Notes under the pieces: generated by a model | The model's input: only the letters and a program-made list of their open reading frames with translations | The model's database searches: none | What the model was told of the DNA's origin: nothing | NCBI GenBank assembly: GCA_900545185.1 | Contig: UQYH01000082.1 | Span: forward strand, 1 to 10,133 | From: an uncultured Eubacteriales bacterium | GTDB taxonomy: Bacteria > Bacillota > Clostridia > UBA1381 > UBA9506 | DNA: 10,133 nucleotides | Direction: 5' to 3' | In this document: positions 1 to 6,621 of the stretch, piece by piece | Layout: the number at the start of each line of letters is the position of its first letter | Numbering within the stretch: position 1 is the stretch's first letter | Position numbers and translations under genes: made by a program

Positions 1-178
1 CAAACGATGGGGAATTAATCATCATAAGGCAACTATCATAATTCGACTTAATTAAATGATTGTATTCATCTCCGATAATGTGATCCTGCCTCAATTCTTT
101 TAAAATACGTGCTCGTTGATAGAATACATACGGATGGGCGCTATACATATGCTCTATATAATCGAATTCACGATTCAT
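1..178 (-). pseudogene. Downstream part of a frameshifted helical-repeat protein, running off the window
   Basis: On the minus strand this frame is open from the homopolymer at 216-222 to the window edge, giving at least 59 residues if read from the ATG at 178-176. The protein begins MNREFDYIEHMYSAHPYVFY and is rich in charged helical residues; the pattern around HPYVFYQRARIL resembles a TPR-like helical repeat. The ATG overlaps the stop of the upstream frame as ATGA, but I see no convincing ribosome-binding site. I therefore read it as the continuation of the ORF at 175-588, displaced by one base at the A7 run. The alternative is a translationally coupled separate gene. The 3' end lies outside the window. 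Function is unknown; a regulatory or repeat domain of a large NTPase is only a guess. Confidence 0.45.
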
Positions 179-588
179 ATTATCAATTTCATACGCAGCG
201 TTTCCAGATGTAATATTTTTTTGTACTCATACAAGGTAAATGCGTGACAGATTGCGAGATTTTCATTTTCCTCTGTACCACACCATTCCGATAAAACCTC
301 AGACAGTTTTGGGTAATTCAGTTTGAATTCATCTACGCTCATTTTTTGCTCTTCGACCATGTGCATTGCCGAGAGTAGATTGGATTCCCATTTTGCTTTT
401 GCCGCCGATGAGAGTGCCAAGCTTGTCATAATGAAGTGGTTAGCAAACTCATTTATTGAATAAGAATCTCCAGCTTTTTCAACCACAAGATATTGGGTCA
501 GCAACTGCAAAATATCATCTATTTCATCGATGGAGCTATCCTTATGAGCCAGTGCTAAAACATCAGCAGATAGTGCCTCTGGTCGCAA
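175..588 (-). pseudogene. 5'-truncated fragment of a large protein (possible STAND-type NTPase, winged-helix region)
   Basis: This open frame of about 137 residues has no proper start: the first usable codon is a TTG at 588, with no Shine-Dalgarno, and an in-frame stop lies a few codons further upstream. The protein-like sequence seems to begin just before it (RSLRPEALSADVLALAH). Residues about 20-55 (DEIDDILQLLTQYLVVEK, then SINEFANHFI) look like the winged-helix segment that follows the ATPase core in STAND/NACHT-like proteins, and helical sequence follows. The frame stops at 175, just after an A7 run, while coding continues in another frame to the window edge. The stretch is visibly more AT-rich than the genes to its right. 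I read it as a fragment of a larger gene joined to this locus by rearrangement or misassembly. The family call is tentative. Confidence 0.45.
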
Positions 589-2174
589 AGAACGTAGGCG
601 TTTTCAGCCGTGTTCACTAAAGAGGTAAGAGGAGCGCCGGTAGCTAAGTCGAAATAAATGCGGGTTCCCGTTGCAAGCATTGCGCTTCCATCAATAAGGC
701 CGTCTACTGTGGGGAATAAATCGCGGAAGGCCATGGCACTGTTTGCATCAACAATATCACAAGCGACACGAATGGTGTAGCCGTTATTGTTTTCGCATAC
801 CATGGAGGGGAAGTACGTTAAGCGAATGTCAACGCCGGTATTTGTTTTTACCGAGTCTTTTAAAGAAACGAGCAGACTGGTAAATGCAGCGCTGTACTCG
901 CGTGCAAAATCAAAGGCAGCAGCCGGTGTATTTTTTTGTGAGAGAAACGGTTTTGTATATACTTCATTCGGCATATCCTTCAGCTGCATGCGGAAATCAC
1001 CGTAAGAAGCGTCCGTTAATAAAAGCGAATGGTCAATCATGTTCAGCTTGCCTGTTAAGGCGTTTACATCGGTCGTAATATCACTTTGCGAACCGATAAG
1101 CTGATCAAGCTTTGCGCAAATATCCGTCAGCTCGTGCAGTGTGACGGGCTTGCTTAAATCTTCGTTTAAGGTAATAATGCCATTCTTTTTGGCAAAGGTT
1201 AAGCAAACGTTTTCCATTTTGGTAATGTCCGCGGAAAGGCCGTCCGTAGTGTCGCCGTATTCCATAGGCACCTTGGATTTGGCAATAAACTGATATGTAA
1301 AAGCAGCAACGGTATCACCGAAGGTTGCATTTTGATCGGCAAATGCGGCCGAAATATCAGAGTTACCCAAACATTTCTTGAAAATAACCGTCACATCCAG
1401 TCCGTAAGGATGCTCGAATGCGGCGGCGATGTTTGCCCCTGCATAGGTCAAATTTGTCTGCTCGGCACCGATGCGCAGTGCGGCACGTGCCATTTCACCG
1501 TTGGTGACGGTAGCAGAGGGTGCGTAAGCTTTGCCGTCAAACAGGTTCAGTGCGTTATAAACGTTTACAAGTCTTGCGTCATCCGTCTCTGTCTGATTGG
1601 GAGTCAGGTTTGCTTTACGTGCGCGCACAATTAAAGCGGCTGCTTCGGCGCGGCTTAACGTATCCTGAAGGCGCAAGGTTACGCCGTCGTCGCCCTGCAT
1701 TAAGCCGGTGGAGTACACCCAGGCAACGGCAGTGGTGTTTTGAGGATATTGCGCTGTAATTGCATCGTCAGCGGTTGCGCTTTGGCTGCCGCCGCGGCGC
1801 CACAAAAGCTCGGCAACCAGACCGCGCGTAATTGGCAGATCCGGCTGAAAGCTGTTGCTTCCGTCCTCTGGGAAAGACGCGCTCATAATATAAGAATATG
1901 CCCAGTGAGAGGGCGCTACATCATCATAATTCTGCGCGCGAAGATTGGAGCCGTTTCCCAGCATTTTCACAAATTCTGCACGGGTTACGGTACCTGCCGG
2001 ACGAAAGCTGCCGTCCTCATAGCCGCGTACGGTTCCGTCATTGACCAGGGCTTGCACATCGCTATACGCCCAGTGCTCGGCAGCTAAATCCGTAAAGGAC
2101 ATCGCGGATACGGAAAAAGTGAAAAGACTGAACAGCAAAATCGTTACCAAAGAAAGTGCTAAGCCTTTTTTCAT
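555..2174 (-). CDS. SLH-domain surface protein
   Basis: This is a secreted protein of 539 residues, probably held at the cell wall through S-layer homology domains, which bind secondary wall polymers. The start is the ATG at 2174, preceded at about 7 bases by AAGGAGGT; an ATG 10 codons further upstream has no such site. Residues 1-24 form a signal peptide (MKKGLALS, a hydrophobic core, then SVSA). SLH repeats follow at about 25-72 (FTDLAAEHWAYSDVQAL, GYEDGSFRP, TVTRAEFVKML), about 82-130 (YDDVAPSHWAYSYI, SFQPDLPITRG) and about 140-190 (VAWVYSTGLMQG, LSRAEAAALI), with a degenerate fourth near 200-240. The remaining roughly 300 residues match no domain I recognise. The last ten residues (CDQRHYLLMF) are read across a junction into unrelated sequence, so the native C-terminus is probably lost or altered. 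It is divergent from the PqqD/ABC operon. SLH identity is confident; specific function is unknown. Confidence 0.85.
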   Translation of the reverse strand: MKKGLALSLVTILLFSLFTFSVSAMSFTDLAAEHWAYSDVQALVNDGTVRGYEDGSFRPAGTVTRAEFVKMLGNGSNLRAQNYDDVAPSHWAYSYIMSASFPEDGSNSFQPDLPITRGLVAELLWRRGGSQSATADDAITAQYPQNTTAVAWVYSTGLMQGDDGVTLRLQDTLSRAEAAALIVRARKANLTPNQTETDDARLVNVYNALNLFDGKAYAPSATVTNGEMARAALRIGAEQTNLTYAGANIAAAFEHPYGLDVTVIFKKCLGNSDISAAFADQNATFGDTVAAFTYQFIAKSKVPMEYGDTTDGLSADITKMENVCLTFAKKNGIITLNEDLSKPVTLHELTDICAKLDQLIGSQSDITTDVNALTGKLNMIDHSLLLTDASYGDFRMQLKDMPNEVYTKPFLSQKNTPAAAFDFAREYSAAFTSLLVSLKDSVKTNTGVDIRLTYFPSMVCENNNGYTIRVACDIVDANSAMAFRDLFPTVDGLIDGSAMLATGTRIYFDLATGAPLTSLVNTAENAYVLCDQRHYLLMF

Positions 2175-2212
2175 AAGTTTACCTCCTTGTCGGAAAAAAA
2201 TCATTTGATTTT

Positions 2213-2241
2213 ATTGTAACACATTATTTGCGGTTTAGCAA
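2213..2241 (-). promoter_or_regulatory. Predicted promoter of the SLH protein gene
   Basis: On the minus strand TTGCTA (2241-2236) and TACAAT (2218-2213) are separated by 17 bases, a good sigma-A-type match. Transcription would begin near 2206, giving a leader of about 32 bases that contains the AAGGAGGT ribosome-binding site before the ATG at 2174. This is pattern recognition only. Confidence 0.55.
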
Positions 2242-2302
2242 GAGTATAATCAACAGAAAATTTATGAAAAGTTTAGTCAAAATTACAAATGCTTTTCTGA
2301 AT

Positions 2303-2337
2303 TTGTACTTGTTTTTTTATAATTTTTATAGTACAAT
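2303..2337 (+). promoter_or_regulatory. Predicted promoter of the PqqD/peptidase/ABC operon
   Basis: Two overlapping arrangements fit: TTGTTT (2309-2314), 17 bases, TACAAT (2332-2337); or TTGTAC (2303-2308), 18 bases, TATAGT (2327-2332). The surroundings are very AT-rich. Transcription would start at about 2340-2345, leaving a leader of roughly 75 bases to the ATG at 2418. It is divergent from the SLH promoter. Confidence 0.5.
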
Positions 2338-2350
2338 ATTATTGCATAAT

Positions 2351-2364
2351 TGTATGCGCATACA
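2351..2364. promoter_or_regulatory. Perfect 14-bp palindrome, possible operator
   Basis: TGTATGCGCATACA is its own reverse complement over all 14 bases. It lies just downstream of the predicted start of the PqqD operon, where a bound dimeric repressor could block transcription. A short hairpin (GGGTGC, 3-base loop, GCACCC, 2388-2402) follows, immediately before the ribosome-binding site at 2404-2410. No regulator gene is in the window, so the operator role is inferred. Confidence 0.35.
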
Positions 2365-2417
2365 TGTGCATTGAATGCTTTACATATGGGTGCGGTGCAC
2401 CCGAAAGGAGCTATAGT

Positions 2418-2687
2418 ATGAAAATTAAGGACGGTTTTATATTAAAGAAAATTGCAGGCAGCACGGTTGTGGTACCTGTTGGCGATACTCTTGTCAATTT
2501 ACAGCTGATGCTGAGCCTGAACGAAAGCGGTGCTTTTTTGTGGCAGCAGCTGCAAAAGGACTGCACAAAGGATGATTTGCTGGCAGCCATGCAGGCAGAA
2601 TATGATGTGGATGCGGCGACAGCCGCAGCAGATATTGATGCGTTTTTAAACACGTTAAAGGAGAATCATATTTTAGATGAAGCCTAG
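2418..2687 (+). CDS. PqqD-family small protein (peptide-recognition/chaperone type)
   Basis: This is an 89-residue protein. The ATG at 2418 has AAAGGAG (2404-2410) seven bases upstream. The frame stays open to an ATG at 2364, but that start has no ribosome-binding site. The pattern is that of the PqqD fold: an N-terminal beta-rich part (IKDGFILKKIAGSTVVVPVG), the region LNESGAFLWQQL at about 37-48, then helices (DLLAAMQAEYDVD, AAADIDAFLNTLKENHIL). In this family LN..G..(I/L)W is the recognisable core. Such proteins bind leader peptides of RiPP precursors and hand them to modifying enzymes. Here it heads an operon and overlaps the next gene by 11 bases, followed by a peptidase and an exporter. 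No radical SAM enzyme or precursor peptide is visible, so its partner is unknown. Confidence 0.8.
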   Translation: MKIKDGFILKKIAGSTVVVPVGDTLVNLQLMLSLNESGAFLWQQLQKDCTKDDLLAAMQAEYDVDAATAAADIDAFLNTLKENHILDEA

Positions 2688-3195
2688 TACAGAAAAACAA
2701 CAGGTCGCAACGCAGGAGTTTTTACCGTTTGTTAAAGAATTGCTGTCGCAGAGCGGTGCCGCCTCCGTCCGTATGACGGTGACAGGGCGCAGCATGTTGC
2801 CCATTCTGCGTGACAGAAGGGACAGCGTGCTTTTGACAAATGAGCGTGCGCCCCAAAAATATGATATTGTTTTGTTTACGCGCACAAACGGTGAGGCTGT
2901 GCTGCACAGAATTATCAAAAAACGCGCCGATGGCTTTTACATCATCGGCGATAACGAATGTGAGCCGGAAGGGCCGGTTGACCCTTCGCAGATTATAGCG
3001 GTGGTAAAGGGCTTTTACCGCGACGATTGCTTTGTGGACTGCAATCGCAGGCTGTGCCGCCTGTATGCTTTTTTGTGGTGCAGGCTGCTGCCGCTGCGTC
3101 GGCCGCTGCTGCCGCTTGTTTTGCGGTGCGGCCGCTTGGTCAAACGCTTTGAACGAATGGGGACGGAACATGAAATGGATCGCAAAAAAATATAA
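2677..3195 (+). CDS. S24/S26-type serine peptidase, signal-peptidase-like
   Basis: This is a 172-residue protein starting at the ATG at 2677 inside the end of the PqqD-like gene, so the two are probably translationally coupled. It carries the signal peptidase/LexA-like core: VTGRSMLP with the predicted nucleophile Ser39, then KYDIVLFTR, then VLHRIIKK with His77 where bacterial type I signal peptidases have the catalytic Lys, and FYIIGDNE (about 87-94). A Ser/His arrangement is known in SipW/ER-type enzymes, so activity is plausible. It lacks an N-terminal membrane anchor. The tail from about residue 125 is rich in Leu, Arg and Cys (LPLRRPLLPLVLRCGR), so it may lie on the inner membrane face. 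The context suggests it cuts a peptide exported by the downstream transporter; this is inference. Confidence 0.75.
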   Translation: MKPSTEKQQVATQEFLPFVKELLSQSGAASVRMTVTGRSMLPILRDRRDSVLLTNERAPQKYDIVLFTRTNGEAVLHRIIKKRADGFYIIGDNECEPEGPVDPSQIIAVVKGFYRDDCFVDCNRRLCRLYAFLWCRLLPLRRPLLPLVLRCGRLVKRFERMGTEHEMDRKKI

Positions 3196-4831
3196 ATTTG
3201 TCTGGCCGGGCGTGGCGGCGCTTGTGGTGCTCGGTATGGGCACCTCGCTGATGGGCGTATATTTTGCACTTTTGTCAAAACGCGTACTGGATATTGCAAC
3301 GGGTCAGGCTGCCGGCAGCTTAATGGGGGAGGCAGTGTATCTGTCTTTCTGTCTGCTTTTGCAGCTGGTTTTGGAAATTGTGCTTTCGGTTGTGAATGTG
3401 CATGTTACGGGTCGTTTTACCATCCGTGCCAAAACAGAGCTGTTTCAATCCCTTTTGCAAAAAGATTATATGCACCTGACGGGGTATCACAGCGGCGAGC
3501 TGATGAACCGCATAAACAGCGACATCGGCTACATCAATACGGGGCTTGTGCAGGTGCTGCCCAATTTGGTTTTTTATTTAACCAAAATTGTGGCCTGCTT
3601 TTTCGCGCTGTATCTTTTGGATCCGTTTTTTGCCTGCCTGTGCTTGCTTTTGGGGCCGTTTATTTTTTTGTTTGCCTGCCTGTATCGAAAAAAAATGAAA
3701 AATCTGCAAAAAAGCTGTCAAACGGCGGACGGACGTGTGAAATCCTTTATGCTGGAGGCTTTAAAAAATTTGCTGGTGATTAAATCCTTTGGCTGTGAGG
3801 GTGCGGCGGCCGACCGCAGCCGCACTTTGCAAATGCAGCATTTTAAACTGAATTTAAAGCGAAATCGTATGAGTATTTTGGCCAATGCCGTCTTTTTTTT
3901 GGCGTTGACGGTGGGGTATTATTTTGCCCTCGGCTGGGGCGCATATAAAATTGCGGCAGGTGCCATGAGTTTTGGTACACTGACCGCGCTTTTGCAGCTT
4001 GTGGGTCAAATTCAAACGCCATTTCAGGGCCTTTCTTCTCTCTTGCCGCAGTATTACAACATGCTGGCCTCTGCAGAGAGAATTGAAGAACTGGAAGCGT
4101 TGCCGAATGATATTGAACACAAAGAGACCGTGCTGCCGAACTGGGAGGCCGTTACGCTTTCGGAGGTCAGCTTTTCCTATCATAAGGAAACCGAGACGAT
4201 TTTGGACAACGCAAGCTTTACGGTGCACCGCGGTCAGTTTGTCGTCATTACGGGCATATCGGGCACAGGCAAAAGCACCTTGTTAAAGCTTTTGCTGGGC
4301 ATTTTAAAGCCCGAAAGCGGACAGGCACGATTGCGGCTTGCCGATGGCGAAGAAAGGACGCTTGCGGATTTTGAAAGGCTGCTGTTTGCGTATGTGCCGC
4401 AGGGAAATTTGATCGTCTCCGGTACAATTCGTGATAACATAGCGTTTTTTAAAACCGATGTAGATGAAAACAAAATTATAGAAGCAGCCAAAATTGCGCA
4501 GATATGGGATTTTATCCGCGAACAGCCGGAGGGACTGGATACGCTTTTGGGTGAAAACGGCTTGGGTCTTTCGGAGGGGCAAAGCCAGCGCTTGGCAGTT
4601 GCACGTGCAGTGTATGCCGGAGCGCCGGTGCTGTTGCTGGACGAAGCCACTTCGGCCCTGGATGAAGCAACAGAACTGGCAATTTTGCAGGCGTTGAAGG
4701 AACGCAGTAATACGACCTGCATATTGGTATCGCACAAACGGGCAGCACTGCATTTTTGTGATACGGCTTTTTGTTTTGAAAACGGTAAGCTGCGTGAAGT
4801 GCAGGACAAAGAAACAGCTATGACGATTTAA
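3170..4831 (+). CDS. ABC exporter, fused membrane and ATP-binding domains
   Basis: This is a 553-residue half-transporter that would act as a dimer to pump a substrate out at the cost of ATP. I chose the ATG at 3170 (MKWIAKKYKF), preceded by GGGGACGG and overlapping the peptidase gene by 26 bases; the longer open frame upstream is only the out-of-frame peptidase. Residues about 1-300 are an exporter-type membrane domain with several hydrophobic helices and a cytoplasmic loop (YHSGELMNRINSD). The ATPase domain has Walker A GISGTGKST (362-370), Q-loop Gln411, signature LSEGQ (467-471), Walker B ending in Asp491 and catalytic Glu492, and switch His522, so it looks active. There is no N-terminal C39 peptidase domain, so leader cleavage would need another enzyme, perhaps the neighbouring S24/S26 protein. 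The substrate is unknown. Confidence 0.88.
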   Translation: MKWIAKKYKFVWPGVAALVVLGMGTSLMGVYFALLSKRVLDIATGQAAGSLMGEAVYLSFCLLLQLVLEIVLSVVNVHVTGRFTIRAKTELFQSLLQKDYMHLTGYHSGELMNRINSDIGYINTGLVQVLPNLVFYLTKIVACFFALYLLDPFFACLCLLLGPFIFLFACLYRKKMKNLQKSCQTADGRVKSFMLEALKNLLVIKSFGCEGAAADRSRTLQMQHFKLNLKRNRMSILANAVFFLALTVGYYFALGWGAYKIAAGAMSFGTLTALLQLVGQIQTPFQGLSSLLPQYYNMLASAERIEELEALPNDIEHKETVLPNWEAVTLSEVSFSYHKETETILDNASFTVHRGQFVVITGISGTGKSTLLKLLLGILKPESGQARLRLADGEERTLADFERLLFAYVPQGNLIVSGTIRDNIAFFKTDVDENKIIEAAKIAQIWDFIREQPEGLDTLLGENGLGLSEGQSQRLAVARAVYAGAPVLLLDEATSALDEATELAILQALKERSNTTCILVSHKRAALHFCDTAFCFENGKLREVQDKETAMTI

Positions 4832-4849
4832 AAGAAAGGCGGAATGAAT

Positions 4850-5323
4850 GTGAAACGGATTTTAAAAGCGGCTGTGGCGGTTTTGGTATGTGCGGCGGTT
4901 GCTGCTTTTGTATGCCCTCGGTCTGTCGAACGAAAATTAAACAGAGCCGATGAGGTTTTAATTAAGGCAGGCGGCGGATTTTCGGACAAGAAGGTAAAAG
5001 AAGTCACCATACGGAAGGGAAGCGAGGCGTTTGAAGAGCTGAAGCAAATTGTAAAGCCATACACCTATCATCCCACCTTTGCAACGCTGATTCGGCATAC
5101 AACTGTTACAGGCTCCATTCGTGACGATGTTACAATATATATGTTTGACGAATCGGGCAAACAGTTTTTTAATGTGCACGCTTTAGGCAAACAAAAAACG
5201 TGGATAGATGACACAAGCTATCACATGGGCTATGGCGGTGACGAGACGGCGCAACGTTTTGCGGAGGATATTTCGGCCTTTGCAGAGCGGCATGCCGCAG
5301 ATGGCACTGAAAACAATTCATAG
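4850..5323 (+). CDS. Small secreted or membrane-anchored protein of unknown function
   Basis: This protein of about 157 residues is the last gene of the PqqD/peptidase/ABC operon, 18 bases after the transporter. The start is ambiguous. An ATG at 4844 lies only one base after AAAGGCGG, too close for normal initiation, whereas the GTG at 4850 is seven bases from it. The same GAAAGGCGG with seven-base spacing precedes the ATG at 10071, which favours GTG. The N-terminus (KRILKAAVAVLVCAAVAAFV) is a signal peptide or single membrane anchor without a clear lipobox. The mature part has an alternating beta/helix character (KKVKEVTIRKG, DDVTIYMFDESGKQFFNVHA) and a helical end. I do not recognise the family. 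Possible roles are an immunity or accessory protein for the exporter, but only its position suggests this. Confidence 0.7.
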   Translation: MKRILKAAVAVLVCAAVAAFVCPRSVERKLNRADEVLIKAGGGFSDKKVKEVTIRKGSEAFEELKQIVKPYTYHPTFATLIRHTTVTGSIRDDVTIYMFDESGKQFFNVHALGKQKTWIDDTSYHMGYGGDETAQRFAEDISAFAERHAADGTENNS

Positions 5324-5340
5324 ATCAGAGAAATGTTACG

Positions 5341-5380
5341 GTTCAAGCAAAAACTCCTCTTTAAGAGTCTTTGCTTGAAC
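5341..5380 (-). other. 16-bp hairpin downstream of the dapL terminator
   Basis: Arms 5341-5356 and 5365-5380 enclose an 8-base loop. As minus-strand RNA all 16 positions pair, with one G-U wobble; as plus-strand RNA the same position is an A-C mismatch. The structure is therefore slightly better suited to the dapL-side transcript. No T-run follows in either direction, so it is not a classical terminator. It begins 17 bases after the stop of the small secreted protein gene and may mark either operon's 3' end. Confidence 0.5.
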
Positions 5381-5424
5381 AAAAATTCGGATTTGCAGCA
5401 AATGCCGCAAATCCGAATTTTTTT
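5381..5424. terminator. Bidirectional intrinsic terminator between convergent operons
   Basis: A perfect 16-bp stem (5381-5396 with 5407-5422) encloses a 10-base loop. On the plus strand it ends in seven T (5418-5424), and on the minus strand in five T. It overlaps the dapL stop codon (5425-5423) and would end both the plus-strand exporter operon and the minus-strand dapF-dapL operon. Confidence 0.85.
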
Positions 5425-6607
5425 ATGCCAAAACGGCCTTCATTCTGCGCAGTGCTTCCAGTGTTCTTTCATGGTCACCAAAGCCGGAAAGACGGAAAAA
5501 GCCTTCGCCGTTTTCACCAAAGCCTTCACCGGGCGTACCGATGATGTGGCAACGCTCCAACAGAAAGTCGAAAAATTCCCAGCTTTTCATACCGCCGGGG
5601 CATTTCAGCCAAATATACGGGCTGTTTTTGCCGCCGTAATAGGTGATGCCGAGCGCATCGAAGGCTTGCATCATGCTTTCGGTGTTCTTTCTGTAATAGC
5701 GCACATTCTCCAAAATTTCACGGTAGCCGTCATCCGAAAAAACAGCCGCTGCGGCGCGCTGAACCACATACGAAACGCCGTTAAATTTGGTGGACTGACG
5801 GCGTTTCCACAAGTCGAGCAGACGCACACCGTCGAAGCAGAGCGTGGCCGGTACAACCGTGTAACCGCAGCGCACGCCGGTAAAACCGGCGGTTTTGGAA
5901 AAAGAGCAAAACTCTATGGCGCAATCCTTAGCGCCCTCAATTTCAAAAATACTGCGCGGACAACGCGGATCCGTCACAAAAATTTCATAGGCCGCGTCAT
6001 ATAAAATAACAGCGTCCTGTGCTTTGGCAAAGTTTACCCAAATTTCCAGCTGCTCCCTTGTATAGGCGCTGCCTGTGGGGTTGTTGGGCGAACATAAATA
6101 AATGATGTCGGCCGTATCCTCGGCAGTGGGGAGGGGCAAAAAGCCGTTTGCTTCGTTTGCGGCGATAAATTTAATCCGTCGGCCGTCCATAAGGTTTGTG
6201 TCGTAATAAACAGGGTAGACAGGATCGGGGATCAGGACAGTGTTATCCGTATCAAAAATATCCAAAATATTGGCAACATCCTCTTTTGCGCCGCAGGTGA
6301 CGATGATTTCATCGGTATCAACGGTCACGCCAATGTGTTCTTTATAATGCTTTTGAATGGCCGAGAGCAAAAAGTCCTCACCAAAGCTTTCGGGATACCC
6401 GTGAAAGGTTTCAATATGTCCCATTTCTTCGGCGGCGTGCTTCATTTCATCCACGGCCATGGGGCAAAGCGGACGCGTTACGTCACCGATGCCCATACGG
6501 ATGATGTCAGCCTCCGGGTGCTCCTTTTTATAGGCCTCTGTTTTTTGTGCAATGGTTTTAAAAAGGTATGAGGGTTTTAAATCCAAATAATGCTGATTGA
6601 TTTTCAT
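5423..6607 (-). CDS. dapL: LL-diaminopimelate aminotransferase
   Basis: This PLP enzyme converts tetrahydrodipicolinate directly to LL-diaminopimelate with glutamate as amino donor, bypassing the acylated intermediates of the DapD/C/E route to lysine and peptidoglycan. It has 394 residues, close to the family length. The start is the ATG at 6607 (MKINQHYLDLKPSYLF), six bases after GGAGG. Family marks include ADIIRMGIGDVTRPL, ETFHGYPESFGEDFL, PDPVYPVYYDTN, SPNNPTG, and YDAAYEIF with the cofactor-contacting Asp and Tyr. The cofactor lysine is Lys238 in SFSKTAGFTG, followed by an Arg-containing GVRCGY. It lies 14 bases downstream of dapF, so the two are almost certainly co-transcribed and carry out consecutive reactions. 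The stop codon is inside the terminator hairpin. Confidence 0.93.
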   Translation of the reverse strand: MKINQHYLDLKPSYLFKTIAQKTEAYKKEHPEADIIRMGIGDVTRPLCPMAVDEMKHAAEEMGHIETFHGYPESFGEDFLLSAIQKHYKEHIGVTVDTDEIIVTCGAKEDVANILDIFDTDNTVLIPDPVYPVYYDTNLMDGRRIKFIAANEANGFLPLPTAEDTADIIYLCSPNNPTGSAYTREQLEIWVNFAKAQDAVILYDAAYEIFVTDPRCPRSIFEIEGAKDCAIEFCSFSKTAGFTGVRCGYTVVPATLCFDGVRLLDLWKRRQSTKFNGVSYVVQRAAAAVFSDDGYREILENVRYYRKNTESMMQAFDALGITYYGGKNSPYIWLKCPGGMKSWEFFDFLLERCHIIGTPGEGFGENGEGFFRLSGFGDHERTLEALRRMKAVLA

Positions 6608-6621
6608 AGCTGCCTCCTGTT

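Noticed and set aside
2364..2417. Cys-rich in-frame extension (MCIECFTYGCG...) before the PqqD-like protein, a possible small peptide
   Set aside because: The ATG at 2364 has no ribosome-binding site and directly follows the palindrome. A clear AAAGGAG sits before the ATG at 2418, and the extension has no stop of its own.
5333..6004. Plus-strand open frame of 223 codons
   Set aside because: It runs antisense through dapL and the terminator hairpins and has no protein-like pattern; dapL is clearly the real gene.
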